Below, one piece after another: positions 8,738-16,759 of a DNA stretch of 64,000 nucleotides. The stretch's first letter is position 1. The number at the start of each line of letters is the position of its first letter. Both the position numbers and the translations under genes were made by a program. Where the stretch lies: assembly GCA_031460455.1 (NCBI GenBank), contig JAVKTQ010000001.1, forward strand, positions 496,001 to 560,000, read 5' to 3'. The notes beneath the pieces were generated by a model. The model had not been told where the DNA came from and ran no database searches. It worked only from the letters and a program-made list of their open reading frames with translations. Source of the stretch: Sporomusaceae bacterium. GTDB taxonomy: Bacteria; Bacillota; Negativicutes; Sporomusales; UBA7701.

Positions 8738-9433
8738 TTAGTAATGGCGCGGTCCGAAGATGGCCGTGCCCACGCGCACCAGGTTGGCCCCCTCTTCCAC
8801 CGCCACACCGTAATCGTTAGTCATCCCCATCGACAGCCACTCAATCGCCGTATTCGGCAGAGCGGCCGCCTTCAGGGCGGCAAATATCCCGTAAAGCTCC
8901 CGGAACACCGGGCGGGCCTGCTCGGCGTCCTCGTAAAAAGGCGCCATCGTCATCAGACCGCACAGCCTCACATGCGCAAGACCGCTCGCCAGTCTGGCCA
9001 GCTCCATCACGCCGCCAGGCGCCACGCCCGACTTCGTATCCTCACCGGCCACATTCACCTGGATAAGCACATCCTGGTGCTTGTCCATCCTGGCCGCCAC
9101 CCGCTCCACCTCCAGCGCCAGCTTCTCGCTGTCCAGCGAATGGATCAGCGTGAAAAGCGGCACCGCCTGGCGGACCTTATTCGTCTGCAGATGGCCGATC
9201 AGATGCCACTCGGCCGGCGGCAGCAGCGCGGCCTTCGCCGTCGCCTCCTGCACCCGGTTCTCGCCCAGCGCCTCGGCCCCGGCCGTCAGCGCCTCGCGTA
9301 CCTCGGCCGCCTCGTGGTTCTTCGTCACCGCCACCACCTTCACCCGCGGCCCCGTCACCGGCACATCGCGCCGGCGGGCCACGGCAAGGTCGACGTTATG
9401 CCTGACGAGAGCCAGGTTATCGGCGATAGACAT
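8738..9433 (-). CDS. yggS: PLP homeostasis protein, YggS/YlmE family
   Basis: The product is 231 aa. The PLP lysine lies in VVAVTKNHEA (about residue 35), and ALGENRVQEA and WHLIGHLQTNK are family signatures. It is a TIM-barrel protein that binds pyridoxal phosphate and balances its free level. The ATG at 9433 follows AGGGGG at about 8 bases; an upstream TTG two codons earlier has no spacing for it. It is the first gene of the division cluster here. Confidence 0.94.
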   Translation of the reverse strand: MSIADNLALVRHNVDLAVARRRDVPVTGPRVKVVAVTKNHEAAEVREALTAGAEALGENRVQEATAKAALLPPAEWHLIGHLQTNKVRQAVPLFTLIHSLDSEKLALEVERVAARMDKHQDVLIQVNVAGEDTKSGVAPGGVMELARLASGLAHVRLCGLMTMAPFYEDAEQARPVFRELYGIFAALKAAALPNTAIEWLSMGMTNDYGVAVEEGANLVRVGTAIFGPRHY

Positions 9434-9525
9434 GGACAAACCCCCTAATATTCCTTTCTATTCGCCCATAAACATAATTTTCCTCTTAGTATCTGCCATT
9501 AACATAAAAAATATCATGCCAAAAG

Positions 9526-9642
9526 CTGCGATAAGCCCCCATCTGCGACGCTCTGCCCGGATGTCGCGCTCGGCGTACGCAACCAAGTACACCTGCGCGC
9601 GCATCCTCCGGTGCGCCTTGCATCTGAGGCCTTCTGACAGCC
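9526..9642 (-). repeat. Dispersed hairpin repeat, family A copy 2
   Basis: Read on the minus strand, it has CAGAAGGCCTCAGATGCAAG, then GCGCACCGGAGGATG, a TGTACTTGGTTGCGTAC centre, and ends CAGATGGGGGCTTAT. It is more diverged in the centre than copies 1, 3, 6 and 7, and closest to copy 4. Confidence 0.8.
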
Positions 9643-9696
9643 TTTGGTCTTATACATTTTTAATTAGTTATGTTGTGTTGGTTTTTGTCTCATTCC

Positions 9697-9782
9697 TTGG
9701 TGCGGCGTCGCTGCGACCGGCTTCGCCTACGGCGCGTACCGCCCTCCGCAATGTCGCCTTCCGTTTGCTCGCCCACGCAGTG
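9697..9782 (-). repeat. Fragment related to repeat family B
   Basis: On the minus strand it contains GCGTGGGCG, then TTGCGGAGGGCGGTACGCGC and CGTAGGCG, matching the left end of the family B copy at 53216-53260 with only single differences. The right half of family B is absent. Confidence 0.65.
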
Positions 9783-10037
9783 CCAAAACATTGATTCACC
9801 CCAAAAACTCTTTAAAACCCTTAAAGCTAAAAACCAATCCCATGAAAATTAGGCTCAAGAATAAGCGAATTAACTAGCGCACTTTCTATACCAGGCTTTA
9901 ATTCCTTTTGTACAACAAACTCCTTTAGGTCTTTATTAAGGCTTTTCTTACGTCAGCGAACACAGCAAGAAAATACAATAATATCCCATCCCCGCCTGCG
10001 AAAATTGAACCAAACACTCACGAGAGGAGTAACCAAA

Positions 10038-10388
10038 ATGAAAGAACTCGAACAAATCCTCGCCACCCGCAAAGCCAACCGCGACCGCCTCGAATCGGAA
10101 GCCCCCGACCTTTACAACGGCTTCAACGAACTCATGAAATACTACTACAAACCCGGCGCCCTCACCCGCCGCGACAAAGAACTCATGGCCGTCACCGCCT
10201 CCGTCGCCACCCGCTGCATCCCTTGCCTCGGCAACCACCTCAACAACGCCATCGCCGCCGGCGCCACCCGCGAACAGGCCCTCGAAGCCGCCTCCATCGG
10301 CATCGAATTCGGCGGCGGTCCCTCCTTCGTCGTCGTCCGCGACCACCTGCTCGGCATGCTCGACGAAATCTACGCCAACCGCCCCTGA
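10038..10388 (+). CDS. Carboxymuconolactone decarboxylase (AhpD-like) family protein
   Basis: The product is 116 aa, a single CMD domain. The active-site block reads CIPCLGNHLNNA (residues 55-66), giving the CxxC and downstream His of AhpD-type peroxidase partners, so a thiol-based peroxide role is likely and lactone decarboxylation unlikely. The ATG at 10038 has GAGAGGAG upstream; the frame also opens 11 codons earlier without a site. It is a single gene with its own terminator at 10406. Confidence 0.88.
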   Translation: MKELEQILATRKANRDRLESEAPDLYNGFNELMKYYYKPGALTRRDKELMAVTASVATRCIPCLGNHLNNAIAAGATREQALEAASIGIEFGGGPSFVVVRDHLLGMLDEIYANRP

Positions 10389-10405
10389 GCCCTCGCTCCC
10401 GCCAG

Positions 10406-10436
10406 CCCCCGCGCCGACAGGCGTGGGGGTTTTCCG
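10406..10436 (+). terminator. Intrinsic terminator after the CMD gene
   Basis: The stem CCCCCGCGCC/GGCGTGGGGG (10406-10415 and 10420-10429; one G-T pair) is followed by four T. Confidence 0.75.
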
Positions 10437-10501
10437 TCCGCCCCTGCGCGCGCGGATTATAATCGCCGGCCGCGGGGAAACTAGCCGCGGAGGTGAAAAC
10501 C

Positions 10502-10672
10502 ATGACATATAAGCGCAAATCCCCCTGGTCGGCCATCGACAAAGACCAGCTCGGCTACGAATCCAGCTTCAACCCCAGCGGCCAATTCCACGACGGCCCC
10601 CGCACCGCCGACAACGACAAAACCCTCGCCACCGACACCACAGCCGGCGACGACACCGACCGGCTCTCCTGA
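10502..10672 (+). CDS. Small hydrophilic hypothetical protein, 56 aa
   Basis: The ATG at 10502 follows CGGAGGTGAAAACC, a good ribosome site. The product is charged, rich in Asp, Thr and Ser, and has no membrane segment or Cys. It begins with MTYKRKSPWSAIDKDQLGY and its C-terminal half is low-complexity Asp/Thr. I do not recognise a family. It may be a small disordered or spore-associated protein, but nothing in the sequence proves this. Confidence 0.55.
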   Translation: MTYKRKSPWSAIDKDQLGYESSFNPSGQFHDGPRTADNDKTLATDTTAGDDTDRLS

Positions 10673-10745
10673 CATTCCGCTCCAGCCGCAATATTCCCCG
10701 TCCTTCCGGCCATACTAAACAGGAAACGGCGGACAGGAAGGGGCT

Positions 10746-11246
10746 ATGCCCATGGCAGTCACCGAACAGATCATCGTAATATCGTCGGCGGCGATCACCC
10801 TGCTGCTGCTCATCTTCGCCGTCGACTGGCGCTACTTCCGCGACTGGGTCGTCGTCTTCCTCTTCAAATGCACCCTCGACTTCATCTGGGGCAGTCCGGT
10901 AGTATCCCTGAAAATGATCGAATACCCCGAACGCCTTTTCCCCCGCTATTACGAGACCAGCGTCCTCTTCGAGCTATGGGTCTTCCCCGTCCTCTGCGTC
11001 CTCTACAATCAAATCACCCGCACGCGCGGCCTCACGGCGATCGTCGGCTACGCCCTCCTCTTCAGCGCCGGCATCGTCGCCGTCGAATACCCCCTAGAGC
11101 GCCACACCAACCTCATCAGATACCGCGACTGGACCTGGTTCACCAGCTTCTACACCCTCGCCATCACCTTCCTCATGTCCCGCGCCTTCATCGCCTTCTT
11201 CCGCCGGGGCTGCGACCGCTTCGGCGCCGGGCGCTACGGCCGCTGA
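10746..11246 (+). CDS. CBO0543-like multi-pass membrane protein
   Basis: The product is about 166 aa with four to five hydrophobic segments (residues 8-25, 32-45, 72-88, 95-112, 130-150). Conserved-looking stretches include YPERLFPRYY, FPVLCVLYNQ and ERHTNLI followed by WTWFTSFYTL, a pattern I know from the CBO0543 family of spore formers. The function of that family is unknown to me. The start may be 10746 or the ATG two codons later, which has better spacing to AAGGGG. A second, more distant member is at 60845. Confidence 0.7.
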   Translation: MPMAVTEQIIVISSAAITLLLLIFAVDWRYFRDWVVVFLFKCTLDFIWGSPVVSLKMIEYPERLFPRYYETSVLFELWVFPVLCVLYNQITRTRGLTAIVGYALLFSAGIVAVEYPLERHTNLIRYRDWTWFTSFYTLAITFLMSRAFIAFFRRGCDRFGAGRYGR

Positions 11247-11417
11247 CGCCTCGCGTCCGCCTGTCTTACCCTTCGCGCTGCCTTTTCCCGTCCCGGCGGA
11301 TAAGCAGGATTTTTCCGTCGGACGGGGAATATTTTTATCACGCAATTCTGTCTTTTTACTATAAACGCCTCTGAACAGCTACCCGCTACTCACCGCTTAC
11401 TAGAGGAGAGTGATAAC

Positions 11418-12269
11418 ATGCCGCGTTCACTCCGCACCAGCCTCTTCTGCCTTGTTTTGGCGGTATCCCTGGTTGTCCTCCTGCCGGCCGCGGCATCCGC
11501 CGAAGGCGTCTGGGTCACGACGGAAAAAGGCTACAAAGTCTGGGACGAATTAGCGTTTTCCGACCACATCGTCACCTGGTCCGGCGAAGCGGACCCCGAA
11601 GGCTACGTCACCGGGAAAGGCGTTCTCCAGTGGTTCACCCTCAGCAAAAACCCGCTCTACAAATATGACGGCGAAATGCGCAAAGGCAAGCGGGACGGCG
11701 TCGGCGCCATGACCTTCGAAGCAAGCAGCGTCAGCTTCTCCGGCCTCTGGCGCAACGACAAAATGAACGGCCACGGCGTATGGATCACCGAGACCGGCGA
11801 CCGCTACGAAGGCAACTGGGTGGACGGCTTCCAGCACGGCAAAGGAACGATTGCCTGGGCCGGCGGCGACCGTTACGACGGCGACTGGGTTAAAGGCGAA
11901 CGCACCGGCAAAGGCGTTTCCACCTGGGCCAACGGCGACCGCTACGAAGGCGAACTGGCAAGCGGCGTCCGCACCGGCAAAGGCGCCTATACCTGGGCCA
12001 ACGGCGACCGCTACGAAGGCGAATTCAAAAACAACGAACTCAGCGGCAAGGGTATTTACACCTGGTCGAGCGGCGCCCGCTACGAAGGCGACTTCGTCAG
12101 CGACAAACGCCACGGCAAAGGGATCCTCAAATGGCCCACCGGCGAACGCTACGAAGGCGAATGGGCCAACGGCGCCATGCATGGCTACGGCATCCTCCGC
12201 TACCCCAACGGCGCCGTCCAAAAAGGCCAGTGGGCCAACGGCAAATATCTCGGCGAAAAAACAAAATGA
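11418..12269 (+). CDS. Secreted MORN-repeat protein
   Basis: The product is 283 aa. A signal peptide occupies residues 1-30 (RTSLFCLVLAVSLVVLL, then ASA-E). From residue 75 to the end there are eight to nine MORN repeats of the type GDRYEGxWxxGxxxGKG, each about 23 residues, with exact phrases such as WANGDRYEGE recurring. MORN repeats form flat beta-hairpin ladders that can bind membranes or proteins. The repeats are near-identical at DNA level, so copy number may vary between strains. A gene with fewer repeats and an extra domain lies at 34197. Confidence 0.88.
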   Translation: MPRSLRTSLFCLVLAVSLVVLLPAAASAEGVWVTTEKGYKVWDELAFSDHIVTWSGEADPEGYVTGKGVLQWFTLSKNPLYKYDGEMRKGKRDGVGAMTFEASSVSFSGLWRNDKMNGHGVWITETGDRYEGNWVDGFQHGKGTIAWAGGDRYDGDWVKGERTGKGVSTWANGDRYEGELASGVRTGKGAYTWANGDRYEGEFKNNELSGKGIYTWSSGARYEGDFVSDKRHGKGILKWPTGERYEGEWANGAMHGYGILRYPNGAVQKGQWANGKYLGEKTK

Positions 12270-12278
12270 CGCGAAAGA

Positions 12279-12304
12279 ACCCTGCGCGCTATCGCGCAGG
12301 GTTT
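12279..12304 (+). terminator. Intrinsic terminator after the MORN gene
   Basis: The stem AACCCTGCGCG/CGCGCAGGGTT with loop CTAT (12279-12303) is short on T but strong; it also lies 17 bases after the convergent gene ending at 12321. Confidence 0.7.
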
Positions 12305-12320
12305 GCTATACCCCCTGACT

Positions 12321-12905
12321 TCAGAAGCCGAACTGGCGGCTGATGCCGGCGGCAAATTCGTCAGCCATCAGCAGCGCCTGTTTCTCGATCCGGTCAAAAA
12401 TCTCGATATCCCTGGCGTATTCGCCTCCGAGGCGGGCCACCGCCTCCGCCTTGGTCAGCGCCAGATGCTCGAACCACATCTTCCGCATCGCCGCCATTCG
12501 CCAGCACGGATTAACATGACTCAAAAAACGTACGATATCCTCGCCGTTAGCGTACCAGCGCCGTTCCGCCGTCGCCGCGGCCGCGTTGTCGCCGGCCTTC
12601 GCCGCGGTCACCAGCTCGGCGGCGATCGTCAGGTGGTCGCGGATAAGCCGCGCGAACTCCGCCGCCGCATCCCGGCCGTAAAACCGCCCGAACGGCCTTG
12701 CCATATCGGTTGCGTTGCGCAGCAGCCGCGCAGTCGTCGCCTCAAGGTCGGGCGACCCGGCCGCGATACTGATAATGACCATCCTCGTCCAATACACGTG
12801 CTGCTCCCACAACAGGCGAAAATGCTCCCGCAGCCTTACCGCCGCGCCGCTAAAGCACGCTTCACCCTCGAAGCATCCGGGAACGTCAGGCCTCGCCCCG
12901 TTCAT
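12321..12905 (-). CDS. Helical protein of unknown function, DUF2935-like
   Basis: The product is 194 aa and almost wholly alpha-helical. It has His/Glu pairs suited to a metal site: LREHFRLLWEQHVYWTR near residue 28, RDHLTIAAEL near 92, and WFEHLALTKAEA near 145. The layout of two long His-containing helical pairs resembles DUF2935-type four-helix bundles from Clostridia, but I cannot confirm membership. The second ATG (12905) is taken, since AGGGAGGG lies 6 bases before it. No operon partner. Confidence 0.6.
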   Translation of the reverse strand: MNGARPDVPGCFEGEACFSGAAVRLREHFRLLWEQHVYWTRMVIISIAAGSPDLEATTARLLRNATDMARPFGRFYGRDAAAEFARLIRDHLTIAAELVTAAKAGDNAAAATAERRWYANGEDIVRFLSHVNPCWRMAAMRKMWFEHLALTKAEAVARLGGEYARDIEIFDRIEKQALLMADEFAAGISRQFGF

Positions 12906-12991
12906 AAACATCCCTCCCTAGCTGCCATCTGCTACATAATATGCCGACACCGGCAAATCCGCAACACAGGCAGTCATGCCCGTCCTGACTA

Positions 12992-13021
12992 TTGACTAAT
13001 CCTCTGTAACAGCGTTATACT
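12992..13021 (+). promoter_or_regulatory. Promoter of the flavoprotein-TetR operon
   Basis: TTGACT (12992-12997) and TATACT (13016-13021) are 18 bases apart. The -10 box overlaps the left arm of a dyad that is probably the TetR operator. Confidence 0.7.
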
Positions 13022-13047
13022 TACAGCATAATATAACAACGTTACAG
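13004..13047. promoter_or_regulatory. Probable TetR operator dyad
   Basis: Two 16-bp arms, CTGTAACAGCGTTATA (13004-13019) and TATAACAACGTTACAG (13032-13047), are inverted repeats with 13 of 16 positions matching. They overlap the -10 box and the expected start site of the operon that encodes the TetR at 14457, so autorepression is likely. Confidence 0.7.
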
Positions 13048-13080
13048 GGCCACCTCTGCGGCCCGTAGGAGGCAAGCGAA

Positions 13081-14460
13081 ATGGAAATCCTCGTCCTGAA
13101 CGGCAGCCCCAAAGGCGACCTTAGCATCACAATGCAGTACGTCGCCTTCCTCGCCAAAAAGCAGCCCGGCCACACCTTCACAATCGTCAACATCGCCCAG
13201 CGCTGCCGGCAGCTCGAAAACGACCCGGCAGCCTTCGAGGCCCTCCTCGCCCAGGTCCGCGCAGCCGACGCCGTCCTGTGGGCCTTCCCCGTATACTACC
13301 TCCTCGTCCACGGCAATTATAAACGCTTCATCGAGCTGGTCGGCGAACGCGGCGCAGCCGAAGCCTTCCGCGGCAAATACGCCGCCTCCCTCTCCACCTC
13401 CATCCGCTTCTTCGACCACACCGCCCACAACTACATCAACGCAATCGCCGACGACTGGGGCATGCGCTACTTCGGCCGCTACTCCGCCAAAATGAACGAC
13501 CTCTTCATCCCTGCCGAGCAGGGCCGCCTCCTCGCCTACATGGAAAACTTCCTCGCCGCCGTTGCCCGCGGCCTGCCCACCGCCCGCGCCCACCAGCCCG
13601 TCGTCCCCGCGGACCGCCGCTACACTCCCGGCCCTGCCGCCGCCCCCGTAGACACCGGCGACCGCAAAGTGCTCATCGTCACCGACGAAGCGCCCGGCGA
13701 CGCCAACCTCGCCGCCATGACCGCCAGACTCGCCGCCGCCTTCCACGGCCCGGTCGAAACCGTCAACCTCCGCGACCTCGACATCAAAGGCGGCTGCCTC
13801 GGCTGCTGCCGCTGCTCCTACGACAACACCTGCGTCTACGAAGGTAAAGACGGTTTCACCGCCTTCTACCGGGAAAAAGTCATAGCCGCCGACATCGTCG
13901 TCTACGCCGGCGCCATCCGCGACCGCTACCTCTCCGCCCGCTGGAAAACCTACTTCGACCGCACCTTCTTCAACAATCACGTCCCCACCCTCGGCGGCAA
14001 ACAGTTCGCCTTCCTCGTCAGCGGCCCCCTCGCCCAGCTCGCCAACCTCCGCCAGATCCTCGAAGCCTACGGCGAATTCCAGCACAGCGCCTTCCTCGGC
14101 ATCGTCACCGCCGAAGGCGAATCAGCCGAAACCGACGCCCTCCTGGACAACCTGGCGGCCGCCGCCGTCCTGCAGGCCGAACGCGGCTACCTCCCGCCTC
14201 CCTCCTTCCTCGGCATCGCCGGCGCCAAACTCTTCCGCGACGAAATCTGGGCCAGGATGCGCTTCCCCTTCGTCGCCGACCACCGCTACTTCCAGACCCA
14301 CGGCCTCTACGATTTCCCCCAGCGCGATTGGGCCGCCCGCCTCAGAAGCACCCTCATGTACTGGCTGGTCCACATCCCCGCCGTCCGCAAACAAATCTAC
14401 GGCCCGCAATTTACCACCCACATGCTCGCCCCCCTGAAAAAGCTGGTGGGCAGCCTATGA
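13081..14460 (+). CDS. NAD(P)H-dependent FMN oxidoreductase with two flavodoxin-like domains
   Basis: The product is 459 aa, about twice the usual size of this family. Domain 1 (residues 1-175) starts with MEILVLNGSPKGD, the FMN-phosphate loop, and has WAFPVYYLLVHGNYKRF. Domain 2 (about 195-360) starts with VLIVTDEAPGDAN and contains a Cys-rich loop, GCLGCCRCSYDNTC, as in iron-sulfur flavoproteins, but it lacks the compact 4Fe-4S spacing. The last 90 residues are helical. The TetR gene overlaps its stop by 4 bases, so this is the likely target of that regulator. The substrate is unknown; quinones or xenobiotics are plausible. Confidence 0.8.
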   Translation: MEILVLNGSPKGDLSITMQYVAFLAKKQPGHTFTIVNIAQRCRQLENDPAAFEALLAQVRAADAVLWAFPVYYLLVHGNYKRFIELVGERGAAEAFRGKYAASLSTSIRFFDHTAHNYINAIADDWGMRYFGRYSAKMNDLFIPAEQGRLLAYMENFLAAVARGLPTARAHQPVVPADRRYTPGPAAAPVDTGDRKVLIVTDEAPGDANLAAMTARLAAAFHGPVETVNLRDLDIKGGCLGCCRCSYDNTCVYEGKDGFTAFYREKVIAADIVVYAGAIRDRYLSARWKTYFDRTFFNNHVPTLGGKQFAFLVSGPLAQLANLRQILEAYGEFQHSAFLGIVTAEGESAETDALLDNLAAAAVLQAERGYLPPPSFLGIAGAKLFRDEIWARMRFPFVADHRYFQTHGLYDFPQRDWAARLRSTLMYWLVHIPAVRKQIYGPQFTTHMLAPLKKLVGSL

Positions 14461-15110
14461 CCACCGCCAGCCCCGACACCACCCGCGACGCCATCCTCAC
14501 CGCCGCCCGCGCCCTCTTCCTCACCCGCGGCTACCATAAAACCGCCATGCGTACCATCGCCCAGGAGGCCGGCATATCCACCGGCCCCCTCTACTTCCAC
14601 TTCACCAGCAAAGCGGAAATCTTCTTCCACATCTGCCGCCAGGGCTACGACCGGCTCCTGGCCGCTTTCGCCCGCGCGGCCGGCAGCGGCGACGCGGCCG
14701 GTCTCAGGCTGCGGGCCATGTTCCTTGCCTACTGGGAATTTTTCCACACCGAACCCGAACTGTTCGCCATCCTCCACCTCGCCGAAAACCCCATGGCCGG
14801 CATCGACCTGCCCGCCGAACCGCGGGAAAAACTCGACAGCCTCCACCGTCAGGTCAATGCCCTCATGGAAGACGTAATCCGCGAAGGCATCGCCGCCGGA
14901 CAGCTCCGGGCCTTCGATCCTCCCTCCCTCGCCCTCTTCCTGCACTCAGTCGCCGAAGGCGTCTTCCGCGCCCACAAAAGCGGCGCCCTAAAGGACGCAG
15001 GCACCACCCTCGACGCCATGATCGCCACCGCCGTCGGCGTCATCGGTCACGGCATGGTCCTCATCCCCGCCGCGCCGGCCTACCCCTGCCGGGAGAGTGA
15101 CAGCTTATGA
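14457..15110 (+). CDS. TetR/AcrR family transcriptional regulator
   Basis: The product is 217 aa. The N-terminal helix-turn-helix reads TRDAILTAARALFLTRGY (residues 8-25) and then MRTIAQEAGISTGPLYFHF, the classic TetR signature. The C-terminal ligand-binding part is helical and ends in an unusual Cys-containing tail. The ATG overlaps the upstream stop (ATGA), which shows translational coupling with the flavoprotein gene. It probably represses that operon through the dyad at 13004-13047. The effector is unknown. Confidence 0.92.
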   Translation: MTTASPDTTRDAILTAARALFLTRGYHKTAMRTIAQEAGISTGPLYFHFTSKAEIFFHICRQGYDRLLAAFARAAGSGDAAGLRLRAMFLAYWEFFHTEPELFAILHLAENPMAGIDLPAEPREKLDSLHRQVNALMEDVIREGIAAGQLRAFDPPSLALFLHSVAEGVFRAHKSGALKDAGTTLDAMIATAVGVIGHGMVLIPAAPAYPCRESDSL

Positions 15111-15175
15111 AACAGCCCCCCATCTGGGGCGTCGGCCCCAAACTCATCGCCGCCCTCCTCCCCAAACTCCGCTGA
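15107..15175 (+). pseudogene. 22-codon frame, possible remnant of a membrane-protein gene
   Basis: The ATG overlaps the tetR stop (ATGA), and GGGAGAG lies upstream. The product would be MKQPPIWGVGPKLIAALLPK plus two residues. The text resembles the N terminus of small isoprenylcysteine methyltransferase-like membrane proteins as I remember them. It stops after the first hydrophobic turn, just before a terminator at 15181. Either a deletion removed the rest, or this is a real coupled micropeptide. I favour a remnant but am unsure. Confidence 0.4.
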
Positions 15176-15180
15176 AGCAA

Positions 15181-15207
15181 AGCCCGCCATGACAATGGCG
15201 GGCTTTC
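15181..15207 (+). terminator. Terminator of the flavoprotein-TetR operon
   Basis: A perfect 10-bp stem, AGCCCGCCAT/ATGGCGGGCT (15181-15190 and 15195-15204), is followed by a short T run. Confidence 0.8.
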
Positions 15208-15220
15208 CCGTCCACAGTGC

Positions 15221-15250
15221 TTGCCGTCGCCGGCCGCCAAGGTGTATACT
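15221..15250 (+). promoter_or_regulatory. Possible promoter giving a near-leaderless mRNA
   Basis: TTGCCG (15221-15226) and TATACT (15245-15250) are 18 bases apart. The predicted start site falls near 15257, only a few bases before the ATG of the MBL gene at 15260. Confidence 0.5.
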
Positions 15251-15259
15251 ATAATAACT

Positions 15260-16147
15260 ATGATAAAAACCCACTCAATCGCCGACGTCACCGCCGGACG
15301 GGGCGGCAAAGCCTTCCTGCTCACCGGCCGCGACAAAACAGCCCTCATCGACACCGGCATGGCCTACTGCGCCCCCGCCCTCATCGCCAACATCAGCCGG
15401 CAGCTGGCAGACCGGCCGCTCGACTACATCCTCATCAGCCACTCCCACTACGACCACATCGGCGCCATCCCCCACCTCCGCGGCGCATGGCCCGCCGTCA
15501 AAGTGCTCGGCGCCGAGCACGCCGCTTACGTATTCACCCGCAGCCGCGCCCTCCAGACAATCCGCGCCCTCGGTTCCCAGGCCGCGGCCATCTTCCGCGC
15601 CGGCGAGCTTCCCCCCTATGACGACGCCCTGCTCAAAATCGACGCCGTCGTCGGCGACGGCGACAAACTCGACCTCGGCGGCCTCGGCGTGACCATCCAC
15701 GCCACCCCCGGCCACACCCGCTGCTCGCTCTCCTTCCTGGCAGGCGGCGGCACCCTCTTCGCCAGCGAATCCACCGGCTACATGAGCGGCGGCAAAGTCT
15801 ACCCCTCCTTCATCACCAGCAGCGCCGCCGCCCTCGCCTCTGTCGAAAAGTGCCGTAAACTCGATCCCGCCGTCATCGTCCCGCCCCATCACGGCCCCCT
15901 CTGCGGCCGGGAGCGCATCGCCTTCTGGGACGACTGCGAAGCCGCCATCCGCGCCGCCGTCGCTTTCATCCTCGCCCACGCGCGCCAGGGCCGCAGCGCA
16001 GAAGAAATCCTCGTCGCCTACGAGCGGGACATGCGGGACGAAGGCAGCCGGCGCGAACAGCCCCTCGCCGCCTTCCGTCTCAACACCGAAAACATGATCA
16101 AAACCGTCCTGCGGGAAAACGGACTGTCCTGCCCCAATGCCCAATAA
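15260..16147 (+). CDS. MBL-fold metal-dependent hydrolase
   Basis: The product is 295 aa. The metallo-beta-lactamase core is clear: SHSHYDHIGAIPHL (HxHxDH, about residue 65), HATPGHTRCSLSF (about 148), and VPPHHGP near residue 213. The position that is often Asp after the second strand is Glu (FASESTGYM). A helical C-terminal part of about 80 residues follows. The ATG at 15260 is chosen because the frame upstream runs through the apparent promoter; only a weak AAGGTG could serve as ribosome site. The substrate is unknown (thioester or phosphodiester hydrolases share this fold). Confidence 0.85.
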   Translation: MIKTHSIADVTAGRGGKAFLLTGRDKTALIDTGMAYCAPALIANISRQLADRPLDYILISHSHYDHIGAIPHLRGAWPAVKVLGAEHAAYVFTRSRALQTIRALGSQAAAIFRAGELPPYDDALLKIDAVVGDGDKLDLGGLGVTIHATPGHTRCSLSFLAGGGTLFASESTGYMSGGKVYPSFITSSAAALASVEKCRKLDPAVIVPPHHGPLCGRERIAFWDDCEAAIRAAVAFILAHARQGRSAEEILVAYERDMRDEGSRREQPLAAFRLNTENMIKTVLRENGLSCPNAQ

Positions 16148-16150
16148 GCC

Positions 16151-16179
16151 AAAACCGCCGTCAAACGGCGGTTTTTTTT
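16151..16179 (+). terminator. Intrinsic terminator after the MBL gene
   Basis: The stem AAAACCGCCGT/ACGGCGGTTTT with loop CAA is followed by eight T in all. Confidence 0.9.
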
Positions 16180-16200
16180 GCGAAAAATCTGTTACGGCTC

Positions 16201-16231
16201 TTGACCCGACTACAGCTTCACAGTTTAGACT
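16201..16231 (+). promoter_or_regulatory. MerR-type promoter with a 19-bp spacer
   Basis: TTGACC (16201-16206) and TAGACT (16226-16231) are separated by 19 bases, the long spacing typical of promoters activated by DNA distortion by MerR-family proteins. It precedes the SRPBCC-MerR pair, so autoregulation is likely. Confidence 0.6.
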
Positions 16232-16265
16232 TGCAGCAGTGATTAAAACACCAGGAGGAAGGATA

Positions 16266-16748
16266 ATGACAGCCTTTCGCGGAAAAAGGATAACACTGCG
16301 CCACACCATGCACATCGCCGCCGCTCCCGCCGCCGTATTCCCGCTGCTCTGCCCCGAGCGGGAGAAAGACTGGATCGACGACTGGTCCTACGAAATGATC
16401 TATTCGCAGTCCGGCCTGGCCGAACTCGACTGCACCTTCAAAACCGCCTTCCCGGACGAAGGCGAAGCCTACTGGGTCATGATCAGACATAACCCCCCCG
16501 CCGAAGGCGACTACATAAGATTCGTGCCCGGCCTCATGATCGTGAAACTAGCCTTCGTTCTGCGCCCCGAAGGCGACAGCGGCTGCGTCATAGAAGTCGC
16601 GCACACCTTCACCGGCCTCAGCGACCGGGGCAACGCAGCAATTACCGAAAGAATCCCGGCCGAACACGCCCAGGACATAGCGCGTCTCGAACAACTCCTC
16701 GACCACTATGCCCGCACCGGACGCATGCTAAAAACCCGCCAAAGTTAG
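16266..16748 (+). CDS. SRPBCC-family ligand-binding protein
   Basis: The product is 160 aa. It starts with the beta strand ITLRHTMHIAAAPAAVFPLL, a typical START/Bet v1-like (SRPBCC) opening, and has WIDDWSYEMI and VIEVAHTFTGL in later strands, closed by a long C-terminal helix. Such proteins bind hydrophobic ligands in a central cavity. The ATG follows AGGAGGAAGG. The MerR gene begins 11 bases after its stop, so the two are one operon, and the SRPBCC protein may bind or clear the compound the regulator senses (inference). Confidence 0.78.
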   Translation: MTAFRGKRITLRHTMHIAAAPAAVFPLLCPEREKDWIDDWSYEMIYSQSGLAELDCTFKTAFPDEGEAYWVMIRHNPPAEGDYIRFVPGLMIVKLAFVLRPEGDSGCVIEVAHTFTGLSDRGNAAITERIPAEHAQDIARLEQLLDHYARTGRMLKTRQS

Positions 16749-16759
16749 GAGGAAGCGGC

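Larger units (their letters stand above)
9434..10037. other. Long intergenic region with two repeats
   Basis: It holds family A copy 2 (9526-9642) and a family B fragment (about 9697-9782). The rest is AT-rich, mainly 9434-9520 and 9783-9980, with no believable coding frame. The promoters of the divergent yggS cluster and the CMD gene must be here, but I see no clear consensus pair. Confidence 0.6.
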
